Source: an uncultured Acetobacteraceae bacterium
Lineage (GTDB): Bacteria; Pseudomonadota; Alphaproteobacteria; Acetobacterales; Acetobacteraceae
Reading direction: 5' to 3'
Assembly (NCBI GenBank): GCA_937902425.1
Contig: CALFNB010000265.1
Span: forward strand, 1-42,590
Length of the DNA: 42,590 nucleotides
The position numbers and the translations under genes were made by a program. The notes under the pieces are model-generated. The model was not told the origin of the DNA and did not search any database. It was given only the letters and a program-made list of their open reading frames with translations. The first letter of the stretch is position 1, and each line of letters starts with the position of its first letter. Positions 18,752 to 26,343 of the stretch are shown here, in pieces.

Positions 18752-19180
18752 TCAGGCCTGGTCGATACAGGCGGCGAGTGTGACCAGCAGATCGATGCTG
18801 TCCCGCCAGCACGTGCCGTCCCGCAGCTTCGCGATCGCTATCACGGTCTGTGACGTCGCCAGCCGCATCCGCGTCGTCACCCGCGGCGCACCCGACCTGG
18901 GCCCGAAACGAAATACCGCCACAAGCGGCAACGGATTGCCCTCGGCGAACACATGGATCGCCTCAACGGGGGAGGGCGGATCGGCCACCGACACCGTCAT
19001 CGCCACCGAGTTGCCGTTCTCCACCATCACCGGCAGATCGAGGTGGATCAGCCCGTCCTTCAGCGGCGCGTCCCCGACCAAAACCTGGATCAGCGCGGCG
19101 ACGTCGGCCGGTGTCGCGACCGCGGGCGACACCGCGCAACAGGCGGCGAGCAAGACCAGCCGCCGGCGTGGCAGGATCAT
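18752..19180 (-). CDS. soxY: SoxY-related carrier protein with AACID arm instead of GGCGG
   Basis: A 142-residue SoxY homologue. It opens with a basic stretch and hydrophobic signal (ILPRRRLVLLAACCAVSPAVA), which suggests export, probably by Tat. The body has the SoxY pattern DGLIHLDLPVMVENGNSV and a beta domain ending in TSQTVIAIAKLRDGT. Classical SoxY ends in a flexible GGCGG arm whose Cys carries the sulfur intermediate. Here the end is VTLAACIDQA, with the only arm Cys at 138. I recall an NCBI family named SoxY-related AACIE arm protein; AACID matches it closely. The other reading frames do not encode GGCGG, so this is not a frameshift. The ATG overlaps the soxX stop. Confidence 0.88.
   Translation of the reverse strand: MILPRRRLVLLAACCAVSPAVATPADVAALIQVLVGDAPLKDGLIHLDLPVMVENGNSVAMTVSVADPPSPVEAIHVFAEGNPLPLVAVFRFGPRSGAPRVTTRMRLATSQTVIAIAKLRDGTCWRDSIDLLVTLAACIDQA
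18755..18775 (-). other. Variant swinging arm AACIDQA of the SoxY homologue
   Basis: The last seven codons encode A-A-C-I-D-Q-A. The Cys is kept but the four flanking glycines are replaced by bulkier residues including Ile and an acidic Asp. This should change the flexibility of the arm and its fit into partner enzymes. Confidence 0.85.
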
Positions 19181-19548
19181 TTCGCGTGCAGAGTGGACAG
19201 GAACGCGGCCACGTCCTCGATCTGCGGCGGTGTCAAAATCGGTCGGCCTCGCCATGCGGATCCCACGCGATTGAGCTTTTCGACATTACCATAAGCCGGC
19301 ATCACCGTGTCAGGATCAAAGCGGGAAGGATCCAGAAGCCGCTCCCGGATTTCGTCTGGTGTCAGCCTGTCGCCAACACCGTCCAGCCGCGGCCCAATGT
19401 TACCCTGCAGATACGGCGCGGGAAATGGTCCGGAATGACAGAGCAGGCAGGCACTCAAGGCCCGGTTCTCGATGATCTTGGCTCCATTCACCGCATCAGC
19501 GGCCTGTGCCGTATCGGCGATCAGAATCGCCAGCAATGCCGCCTTCAC
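19177..19548 (-). CDS. soxX: Sulfur-oxidation monoheme cytochrome SoxX
   Basis: A 123-residue monoheme cytochrome c, partner of SoxA. The signal peptide is KAALLAILIADTAQA. The heme motif is CLLCH (34-38) and the axial Met is Met83 in DTVMPAYGNV. The segments GNIGPRLDGVGDRL and RVGSAWRGRPILTPPQIEDVAAFLSTL are typical of SoxX. The start is a GTG at 19548 that overlaps the stop of the flavoprotein gene (GTGA); the longer open frame to 19803 lies inside that gene. It receives the electrons from SoxA turnover. Confidence 0.92.
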   Translation of the reverse strand: MKAALLAILIADTAQAADAVNGAKIIENRALSACLLCHSGPFPAPYLQGNIGPRLDGVGDRLTPDEIRERLLDPSRFDPDTVMPAYGNVEKLNRVGSAWRGRPILTPPQIEDVAAFLSTLHAK

Positions 19549-20792
19549 CCAAACACTTCCGCTGTGATCGTCGCAAACCATCGATCGCCGTATTGTGCCT
19601 CCTGCATCCGTTGCGAGTCCGGCGCGTCGAGCGGGCTGGTGCCACCGGCGCCCTCGATATCCGTGAGCACCCCGTTCACCGGTCGATACACCCCAGCGAC
19701 CGAGAACCCATAATCCGGCGCGGCCAGACTGTAGCACGTATTGATCAACCGCGGCTCCTGAGGTTTCTCGCCACGCAGCAACGCCGCCACCGCCGCCGCG
19801 CAAACCTTTCCCTGGGCATTCGCGGCAAAGGCGGATTTCGGCATGGCGCCGGCGATGGCCGCGTCGCCGATCACGTGAATGCCGGGGACCAGGCGCGACT
19901 CAAAGGTGACCGGATCAATCGGACACCATCCGGAACGATCCGCCACGCCCGCCGTGGCGGCGATCGCTCCCGCGCGCTGCGGCGGCACGACGATCCCGAC
20001 ATCCGCGGGATGCGAACCAAAGTCTGTTTCGAACGTTCGGGTCGCGGGATCGACACGGGTCACATTGCCGCCGTCGGACAGCGAAACCCATTCCAGCGTA
20101 TCCGGGTAGAGCCGCTTCCAGGCATTCTGAAACAGCTTTTGTTTCGAAAAGACATCCTTCGCGTCGAGCACCAGAATTTTCGACTTTGGCTTGTGTGTTT
20201 TCAGGTACCAGGCGATCAGGCTGGCGCGCTCATACGGTCCGGGCGGGCATCGATACGGGTTGGGTGGCACCGACATGACGACCACACCGCCGTCCGGCAT
20301 CTCCCGCAACTGCTGACGCAGCAACAAGGTTTGCTCACCGGCTTTCCAGGCGTGCGGCATTTTCGACGCGGCGGCCTCATCATAACCGGGGAGGCCACCC
20401 CAGACGATGTCGATCCCAGGCGACACGATCAAACGGTCATAAGACAACGACGCACCGTTGCTCGCCGATACGGTGCGCGCGGCGGGATCGACCGACATCG
20501 CGATGGCGCGCACCAGATTGATGCCGTCCGATCGTACCGCGTCATAGCCGAACCGTTGCGCGGCCAGCTCGCGCTCGCCCGCGACAACCATGTTGCTGAA
20601 CGGGCAGGCGATGAACGTGTGATTGGGTTCGAGCAACGTGACGTCCAGCGTCGGGTCGTATTGACGCAGGAACCGCGCCGCCGTGGCCCCGCCGAAGCCG
20701 CCGCCAACCACGACCACCCGTGCTTTTGTCTGGCCTTTCGCCACGAAGGGGATCGCCAGACCGCCGGCCAGAACGTGTCGCCGCCGGATCAT
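19545..20792 (-). CDS. FccB-type flavoprotein (sulfide dehydrogenase / SoxF-like)
   Basis: A 415-residue FAD flavoprotein. The N-terminus IRRRHVLAGGLAIPFVA looks like a twin-arginine signal. The FAD motif VVVVGGGFGGATAARFL is near residues 26-42. The family redox cysteines are visible in YRCPPGPYERA and in the C-terminal flavin-binding domain, NTCYSLAAPDYGFSVAGVY. Such proteins oxidise sulfide, or in the SoxF case reactivate the Sox carrier, and donate electrons to a partner cytochrome c; the small cytochrome gene just upstream overlaps its start (ATGA). Alternative role: sulfide:quinone-like reductase, but the paired cytochrome argues against it. Confidence 0.9.
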   Translation of the reverse strand: MIRRRHVLAGGLAIPFVAKGQTKARVVVVGGGFGGATAARFLRQYDPTLDVTLLEPNHTFIACPFSNMVVAGERELAAQRFGYDAVRSDGINLVRAIAMSVDPAARTVSASNGASLSYDRLIVSPGIDIVWGGLPGYDEAAASKMPHAWKAGEQTLLLRQQLREMPDGGVVVMSVPPNPYRCPPGPYERASLIAWYLKTHKPKSKILVLDAKDVFSKQKLFQNAWKRLYPDTLEWVSLSDGGNVTRVDPATRTFETDFGSHPADVGIVVPPQRAGAIAATAGVADRSGWCPIDPVTFESRLVPGIHVIGDAAIAGAMPKSAFAANAQGKVCAAAVAALLRGEKPQEPRLINTCYSLAAPDYGFSVAGVYRPVNGVLTDIEGAGGTSPLDAPDSQRMQEAQYGDRWFATITAEVFG

Positions 20793-21040
20793 TTCTGGGC
20801 CGCCCACCAAGCAGAGATCGCGCCGAGTTCGTCGGCGTCGAAGCCTTTGGCGATCCGGCCCATCACGGTCGATGGTTGCGCACCCGAGCGGAACGCGATC
20901 AGTGCTTCGGTCATCTGCTTCGCGTCGTGTCCCGCGATCGGCGAGGCCGATCCATGACAGCCTGAGCAGGAGGATGCTCCCGGCGGCGGCGCGGCGGCCG
21001 CCAGAAGCATCACCAGCCCGAGGCCGGCTTCGACCCTCAT
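20789..21040 (-). CDS. Small c-type cytochrome (FccA-like)
   Basis: An 83-residue monoheme cytochrome with a signal peptide (about 1-23, ending near PPPGASS) and heme motif CSGCH close to the mature N-terminus. The segment PSTVMGRIAKGF supplies a likely axial Met. It resembles the cytochrome subunit of flavocytochrome c sulfide dehydrogenase, fitting the FccB-like gene that follows. It could equally take electrons from the IorAB-type enzyme encoded upstream, whose homologues often use c-type cytochromes. Start and stop overlap both neighbours (ATGA). Confidence 0.85.
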   Translation of the reverse strand: MRVEAGLGLVMLLAAAAPPPGASSCSGCHGSASPIAGHDAKQMTEALIAFRSGAQPSTVMGRIAKGFDADELGAISAWWAAQK

Positions 21041-23199
21041 GCGGCGCGGAGATCCGCCGGGCTCAGCGGCAAGGCGCGGATCCGTTTGCCGGTCGCGGCG
21101 AAGATCGCATTCAACACCGCCGGTCCGGCGACCGCGATCGTTGGCTCTCCGACACCACCCCAGAAACCGCCTGACGGAACCAGGACCGATTCGACCTTTG
21201 GCATATCGGCGAGGCGCATCACCTGATTGTCGTTGAAGTTGCTTTGCTCAACGCGACCTTTGTCGATCGTGATCTTGCTGAACAGCACCGAACTCAGGCC
21301 GAAGACGAAGGAGCCTTCAATCTGTCCGGCGACCTGATCCGGATTGACGACATGGCCCGGGTCCGACGCGCACACGATCCGGTGAATTTTCAACTCGCCC
21401 TTCGTCGATACCGAGACTTCCGCCACCGCCGCCGTGTAGGAGCCAAATCCGCCGTTTTGCGCGATGCCGCGGTAGACACCTTTTGGCAGTGGTGTTCCCC
21501 AGCTGGCGCGCTCGGCCACCGCGTTCAGCACGGCGAGATGCTTCGGATTCTTCGTCATCAGCGAGCGGCGGAATTCCAGCGGATCCTGCTTCGCCGCATG
21601 CGCCACCTCGTCGATGAAACACTCCATATAGAGTGCGTTCTGGTTGGTATTGACGCCGCGCCAGAACCCGACCGGCACATGCGTGTTGCGAACCGCGTGG
21701 TCGATCAGCAGGTTCGGGATCGCCATGTAGCCGAATTCTTCCGGCGTCCAGCCCTGGAACGCGACACGATCGACGCCGTTTTCCATCCGCTGCGGTGCCA
21801 GGTAAGCCAGGATCGACTGCCCGGAAATTCGCGCGTGCAGTCCTGTGACATTGCCTTGTGCGTCCAGCCCGGCGGTCAGCTTGCATTGCGTGATCGGGCG
21901 ATAGAAGCCGTGTTGCATGTCCTCCTCGCGGCTCCAGATCAGCTGGACCGGCCGGCCGGGGATCTGTTTCGCGATCAAAACCGCCTGGCGCACGTAGTCC
22001 TGCTGACCACGCCGGCCGAAGCCGCCGCCCAGATGATGCTTGTGGACGATGACGGCGTCGAGCCTGACACCGGCCGCCTCCGCCGCCGCGGCGAGCGAGG
22101 CATCGCCATTCTGACTACCCACCCAGATCTCGATCTTGCCGTCGTCCCATTTCGCCGTGCAGTTCATCGGCTCCAGCGTGGCGTGATTCTGGTATTGCGT
22201 ACCGTAAACCGCCTCGACCTTGCTCGCCGCGCCGGCCAGTGCGGCGTCGATATCGCCGTGCCGCTGGCCAAGCGCCGCTTCCTTGGCGTCCAGGCCGGTT
22301 TTCAGCAATTCATCGATCTGCTTGCTGTTGACCGTGGCGTTCGGACCCTCGTCCCAGACGATCGGCAGCGCGGCCAGCGCGGTCTTCGCGAGGAACCATT
22401 TGTCGGCCACCACGGCGACGGTGCTGTCATCGACCTGCACCACCTTTTGCACGCCCTTCATCGCGCTGACCTTGCTGGCGTCGAACGACTTCAACTTGCC
22501 GCCGAACACCGGGCATTGCGCGATGGCGGCACTCAACATGTTCGGCAGTCGCACGTCGATCGCGAATACCGTCTTGCCCGACAGCTTATCCGGCGTGTCG
22601 AGCCGTTTCACGCCGCGGCCAATCAGTGTCCATTCGGCGGGCGTTTTGACCTTCACGTCGGTGGGCGGCGTCAACTTCGCCGCCTCGGCCGCGATCTCCC
22701 CGTAGCGCAGCCGTTTTCCGGTGGGCTTGTGGGTAATGACGCTCATGGCGGCGGAACATTCGCCAGCCGGAACGCCCCATTGTTTCGCGGCCGCCTCGAT
22801 CAGCATCGCCCGCCCGACGGCACCGCCTTTGCGGACATAGTCGACCGAGGCGCGGATACCGCGGCTGCCACCCGTGGACATATCGCCCCAGGCGCGCTTG
22901 TTCGCGAGGTTGACCTCGGGCGCGACATATTCCGCTTTCACGAAACGCCAGTCGGCGTCGAGTTCATCGGCCACCAACTGCGCGAGCCCGGTCAACGTGC
23001 CCTGTCCCATTTCCGATCGGGCGATGCGGATGATTGTTGTGTCATCGGGTTGGATGACCGCCCATATGCCCAGTTCGGCACCGTTGGCGGATTGGGCGGC
23101 GGCTTTCGGGATGGACCAGCCGAGGGACAGACCGCCTCCGACGGCCGCGACGGAGGTCAGAAAGGAACGGCGGCCAAGCTGGATGGTGTGGTTCATCAT
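21037..23199 (-). CDS. Molybdopterin-binding subunit, isoquinoline 1-oxidoreductase (IorB) type, Tat-exported
   Basis: A 720-residue xanthine-dehydrogenase-family catalytic subunit. The twin-arginine signal LGRRSFLTSVAAVGGGLSL at residues 8-26 sends it to the periplasm. Cofactor-binding patterns are HHLGGGFGRRGQQDYVRQA and GFWRGVNTNQNALYMECF, and the catalytic Glu is near 685 in GGVGEPTIAVAGPA. Members hydroxylate N-heterocycles or oxidise aldehydes using water. The start has ATGATG behind GAGGAGG; the second ATG (23196) has slightly better spacing. It overlaps the cytochrome gene (ATGA) and lies in one chain with soxXYZA, which is unusual for an IorB-type enzyme. Confidence 0.9.
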   Translation of the reverse strand: MMNHTIQLGRRSFLTSVAAVGGGLSLGWSIPKAAAQSANGAELGIWAVIQPDDTTIIRIARSEMGQGTLTGLAQLVADELDADWRFVKAEYVAPEVNLANKRAWGDMSTGGSRGIRASVDYVRKGGAVGRAMLIEAAAKQWGVPAGECSAAMSVITHKPTGKRLRYGEIAAEAAKLTPPTDVKVKTPAEWTLIGRGVKRLDTPDKLSGKTVFAIDVRLPNMLSAAIAQCPVFGGKLKSFDASKVSAMKGVQKVVQVDDSTVAVVADKWFLAKTALAALPIVWDEGPNATVNSKQIDELLKTGLDAKEAALGQRHGDIDAALAGAASKVEAVYGTQYQNHATLEPMNCTAKWDDGKIEIWVGSQNGDASLAAAAEAAGVRLDAVIVHKHHLGGGFGRRGQQDYVRQAVLIAKQIPGRPVQLIWSREEDMQHGFYRPITQCKLTAGLDAQGNVTGLHARISGQSILAYLAPQRMENGVDRVAFQGWTPEEFGYMAIPNLLIDHAVRNTHVPVGFWRGVNTNQNALYMECFIDEVAHAAKQDPLEFRRSLMTKNPKHLAVLNAVAERASWGTPLPKGVYRGIAQNGGFGSYTAAVAEVSVSTKGELKIHRIVCASDPGHVVNPDQVAGQIEGSFVFGLSSVLFSKITIDKGRVEQSNFNDNQVMRLADMPKVESVLVPSGGFWGGVGEPTIAVAGPAVLNAIFAATGKRIRALPLSPADLRAA

Positions 23200-23206
23200 G
23201 GCCTCC

Positions 23207-23686
23207 TCACGCTTTGCCGTTGGCGGGTGAAGCGACGGTCAACGCGGCGGCGGTATCGATCGCCGCCTTGATGCGCTGATACGTCCCGCATCGACAGATA
23301 TTCGAGATCACCTGCGCGACGTCGGCCTCGGTCGGATTTGGTTTCTCGTGCAACAATGCGGCGGCGGCCATGATCTGACCGGACTGGCAATACCCGCATT
23401 GCGGCACTTCATGCTGCAACCACGCGGCTTGCACCGGGTGACTGAGGCCGTCGGCGGACAGCCCCTCGATCGTGACGATCTTCGCGGCGGTGACCGAGCC
23501 GGCCGCGATCGAACAGGACCGCCGCACCACGCCGTCGATATGCACTGAACAGGCGCCGCATTCGGCGATGCCGCAGCCATACTTCGTGCCGGTCAGGCCG
23601 ACCCACTCGCGTATCACCCACAGCAGGGGGGTATCGGGATCCGCGTCAACCTCATGGATTTCGCCATTGATATCGAGTTTCAGCAT
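23207..23686 (-). CDS. 2Fe-2S subunit, isoquinoline 1-oxidoreductase (IorA) type
   Basis: A 159-residue two-cluster iron-sulfur subunit. Cluster ligands are Cys38, 43, 46 and 58 (YGCGIAECGAC) and Cys97, 100, 131 and 133 (CGYCQSGQ and ICRCGTY). The CGYCQSGQ form is typical of the IorA group, which partners Tat-exported IorB-type subunits. It has no signal peptide and would be exported with IorB. A clear AAGGAG site lies 8 bases before the ATG. It is the first gene of the overlapping chain ending in soxA, 7 bases before iorB. Confidence 0.93.
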   Translation of the reverse strand: MLKLDINGEIHEVDADPDTPLLWVIREWVGLTGTKYGCGIAECGACSVHIDGVVRRSCSIAAGSVTAAKIVTIEGLSADGLSHPVQAAWLQHEVPQCGYCQSGQIMAAAALLHEKPNPTEADVAQVISNICRCGTYQRIKAAIDTAAALTVASPANGKA

Positions 23687-23721
23687 GTCGCATACTCCTT
23701 ATATCAATCCGCGTGTGGTCT

Positions 23722-23748
23722 CCCGTCATGACTGAATCATCGAACGGG
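23722..23748 (-). other. Imperfect hairpin between the dioxygenase gene and iorA
   Basis: On the minus strand CCCGT and ACGGG pair, followed by ATGA with TCAT across a small internal loop. It lies in the 66-base gap between the TauD-like stop and the iorA start. It could be an attenuator, a weak terminator or an mRNA processing site, and decides whether the two upstream genes share a transcript with the sox chain. No T tract follows. Confidence 0.3.
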
Positions 23749-23752
23749 TCTC

Positions 23753-24634
23753 TCAGTAAGGTTTATCGCCGGCCACCGTTACCCGGAAGCCGGAGCGTGT
23801 GTGCGGCCAGTAGTCCCACATCGCGCGGTGCTGCACGCAGCGATTGTCCCAAAAGGCGACCGAATTGGGTTGCCAGCGGAACCGGCACTGGAACAGCGGA
23901 TTCTCCGCGTGTTCGTAAAGATACCCCAGGATCGCGGCGCTCTCATCGCGAGGCACGCCAACCAGCCGCTTCGTGAAGCCGCGGTTGACGTAGAGTGCCT
24001 TTTTCTCGGTCACTGGATGCGTCCGGATCACCGGATGTTCCGCGCTTGGATACACCGGTTTGTCTTCGATGCCGAGGTTCTTGTAAGTGCCGCGATACGC
24101 GTCCTCACCGTCATGGATCGCGGTGAGGCCTTCCAGATAGGCCTTCATGCGATCCGACAGCGCCTCATAGGCCGCGTACATGCTGGCGAACAGCGTGTCG
24201 CCGCCTTTGGGAGGGGTCTGTTTGATATACAGGATGCTGCCCATCGGCGGTTCCGTGTCGCAGGAAACGTCGCTGTGCCAGCCTTCACCATTCGCACGCG
24301 GGCTGGTCTTGTCCGCGTGAATGATCATCAGTTCCTCGTGGCCAGGCGCGTGCGGCGCCGCCGGGTGGATGTGCAGTTCGCCAAAGTTTCGGCCGAACGC
24401 CAGATGCTGTTCCTGGGTCAGATGCTGATCGCGGAAGAAGATGACGCAATTCTCCGCCAGCGCCCGGTGGATTTCGTCCATCTGACGGTTGGACAACGGC
24501 TGCGCCAGATTGGCACCGCTGATCTCCGCTCCGATGATCGGCGTGTATTTATCGACATCGATGGTTTCGTACGGCGCCGACTCATCGGCCATGTGCCGGT
24601 ACCGAGGCCCATTATTGCCGCGCAAAGAGGTCAT
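23753..24634 (-). CDS. TauD/TfdA-family Fe(II)/2-oxoglutarate dioxygenase
   Basis: A 293-residue dioxygenase. The iron ligands are His120 and Asp122 in GWHSDVS and His269 in RCVQHRA; the 2-oxoglutarate-binding Arg is in HTRSGFRV (280 or 284). The pattern PPMGSILYIKQTPPKGGDTLFASMYAAYEALS is typical of TauD and related enzymes. TauD releases sulfite from taurine; relatives act on alkylsulfates, phenoxyacetates and others, so the substrate is open. The ATG at 24634 overlaps the aminotransferase stop (ATGA); an internal ATG at 24592 has no ribosome site. It lies directly upstream of the sox-type chain on the same strand. Confidence 0.92.
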   Translation of the reverse strand: MTSLRGNNGPRYRHMADESAPYETIDVDKYTPIIGAEISGANLAQPLSNRQMDEIHRALAENCVIFFRDQHLTQEQHLAFGRNFGELHIHPAAPHAPGHEELMIIHADKTSPRANGEGWHSDVSCDTEPPMGSILYIKQTPPKGGDTLFASMYAAYEALSDRMKAYLEGLTAIHDGEDAYRGTYKNLGIEDKPVYPSAEHPVIRTHPVTEKKALYVNRGFTKRLVGVPRDESAAILGYLYEHAENPLFQCRFRWQPNSVAFWDNRCVQHRAMWDYWPHTRSGFRVTVAGDKPY

Positions 24635-25854
24635 CGCCGCACATTCCCACCGCGAACCGGAATCCCAGTCTGCTCATAGCACACCTGGGCCAGCGCCGCG
24701 ACACCGTCTCGGATGGTCTGCTTGCTCGGCATGGCGAAGCACAGACGCAGATGCGAAGTGGAGTTATCCGGACTGACCGCCCATGCCGGACCCTCGTTGA
24801 AGATGATACCGGCCGCCGCGGCGGGCTTCAGCAATGTCCGCACATCCACTGACTCCGGCAGCTTGATCCAAAGGAAGATGCCGCCTTTCGGATGCCAGCA
24901 TTCGGCGGAGGCGCCGAATTCACGTTCCACCGCCTCGACCATGGTCTGCAACTTATCATGCAACACGCCGTTCAAATGGTTCAGATGCTTTTCAAAGTTT
25001 TTCGAAAAGTATTCCGCCACGATCATCTGGTCGAGCGCCCCGGTGCCGCTGTCGCCCTTCAACGGCAGCAGCCGCCGCATGATCTCCCACTCCGCGACGA
25101 TGTAGCCAAGCCGCAGTGCCGGGGCCAAAGATTTGGAGAACGACCCAAGATGGATCACGCAGCCCGGATCGAGCGCGTACAGCGCGGGCGGCGCCTCGAC
25201 GCCTTCCCACAGCAGGTCGGCGTAACACTCGTCCTCGAAGATCGCGACGTTGTATTCGCGCGCAAGCTTAAGCAGCGCGTGCCGGCGATCCAAGGGCAGG
25301 ATGGTCGCGGTCGGATTCTGGATGGTCGGGATCGTGTAGATGAACTTTGGCGTGATGCCGCGGGCCTTCAGCGCCGCCAGTTGCGCCGCCAGCGCGTCGA
25401 TGACGATCCCGTCGCCATCCAGTTTCATCGCCTCGATTTTGGCTCCGATCTTGCGGAACCGGTTGAGCGCGCCTTGGTAGCAAAATTCCTCGCACAGCAC
25501 GGTATCGCCGGGATTGATCAAAAGCTTGCTGATCATGTCCAGGCCTTGGCCCGAGCCGGTGACGATCGTCACGTCGCCGATCGGCACATCCATGCCGCGG
25601 ACCCGCTTGCAGCGATCGGCGACGAATTGCCGCAGTCCCGGATAACCCTGCGGCCCCAGCCCGAGGTTATAGATCGCCAGTTTCGATCCCTCGCGGCGCA
25701 GCACCGAGGCGGCGGCCTCGACCAGGCCTTCGATCGGGACTTGCTCGGGGTCATTGTTGCCGCCGACGAAGTAATACGGCGGGAACGGGGCCCAACGCGG
25801 GGCCGGGTCCGGCAGTCCATCGCTGTACAGCTTGGCATAATCGATCGATGTCAT
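24631..25854 (-). CDS. PLP-dependent aminotransferase, class I/II
   Basis: A 407-residue fold-type I aminotransferase. The PLP Lys is Lys241 in GSFSKSLAPALRLGY; NPT at 180-182 and DECY at 208-211 are cofactor contacts. It resembles the 2-aminoadipate/valine-pyruvate aminotransferases related to MocR enzyme domains, but lacks an N-terminal HTH. It transfers an amino group to 2-oxoglutarate or pyruvate. Its overlap with the TauD-family gene suggests that the two act on one compound, for example an amino-sulfonate, but that is inference. Confidence 0.88.
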   Translation of the reverse strand: MTSIDYAKLYSDGLPDPAPRWAPFPPYYFVGGNNDPEQVPIEGLVEAAASVLRREGSKLAIYNLGLGPQGYPGLRQFVADRCKRVRGMDVPIGDVTIVTGSGQGLDMISKLLINPGDTVLCEEFCYQGALNRFRKIGAKIEAMKLDGDGIVIDALAAQLAALKARGITPKFIYTIPTIQNPTATILPLDRRHALLKLAREYNVAIFEDECYADLLWEGVEAPPALYALDPGCVIHLGSFSKSLAPALRLGYIVAEWEIMRRLLPLKGDSGTGALDQMIVAEYFSKNFEKHLNHLNGVLHDKLQTMVEAVEREFGASAECWHPKGGIFLWIKLPESVDVRTLLKPAAAAGIIFNEGPAWAVSPDNSTSHLRLCFAMPSKQTIRDGVAALAQVCYEQTGIPVRGGNVRR

Positions 25855-25975
25855 TGGGTTTGTCCCGTTCCTGGTCGCTTCATCCGGTACGCGGAGGATT
25901 GAGAACGCGCGGCTCCCATGTCAAATCACAGGGCCGGCGCGGCGGCGCGCATCACGGCACACTTCGCGCGACCGA

Positions 25976-26269
25976 TCATCGCAAACTGTTGACGATCTGG
26001 CGGTAGGCTTCCTCGGGGAACGCCTTCAGCGACTGGGTGCGCACATTGCCTTGTTTCCCCAGCATCAAGGTGAACCGCGCGGCGACCGCGTCATCCGGCG
26101 CCTCATAGGTGATGACCATGTCGTGAATCCCCATGGTCATGTAGACGGACATGAACTTTCCGCCCATGTCCTCCAGCGATTTGCGTGCGATGTCAACGCG
26201 TTTCGGCCCGTCCTCGATCGTGCGCACGCCCTGATCGGTCCAGTTCGCCAGCATGACATAGGTTGGCAT
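25976..26269 (-). CDS. GYD-domain protein
   Basis: A 97-residue protein of the GYD family (dimeric alpha/beta ferredoxin-like barrel). It shows the pattern PTYVMLANWTDQGVRTIED at the start, KSLEDMGGKFMSVYMTMGIHD in the middle and ARFTLMLGKQGNVRTQSLKAF near the end. The function of the family is unknown. A GGAAGGAAG site precedes the ATG. It is divergent from the LVIVD protein, with 74 bases between; this gap holds a TATACT at 26295-26300 but no matching -35. The 120 bases after its stop hold nothing recognisable. Confidence 0.85.
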   Translation of the reverse strand: MPTYVMLANWTDQGVRTIEDGPKRVDIARKSLEDMGGKFMSVYMTMGIHDMVITYEAPDDAVAARFTLMLGKQGNVRTQSLKAFPEEAYRQIVNSLR

Positions 26270-26343
26270 GGTCGCTTCCTTCCCAGAAGGACACTATACT
26301 GTGCCTCAGGAACCGGATCGGCAAGCAGGGGGAGGCAAGCGTG

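Noticed and set aside
18752-18790. Loss of the SoxY GGCGG arm by frameshift
   Set aside because: The other two frames before the stop do not encode GGCGG, and upstream and downstream junctions are intact.
17691-18812. One long 373-codon protein spanning soxZ and soxA
   Set aside because: The upstream part is the wrong frame of soxZ. The SoxA start at 18431 has a proper signal peptide and an ATGA overlap.
21244-23271. A 675-codon open frame on the plus strand opposite IorB
   Set aside because: It is an antisense shadow in high-GC DNA: it is rich in Arg, His and Asp without family motifs, whereas IorB on the other strand has full family signatures and overlapping neighbours.
26280-26310. Promoter with TATACT at 26295 for the LVIVD gene
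   Set aside because: No acceptable -35 box at 16-19 bases upstream was found, so it was left out of the feature list.
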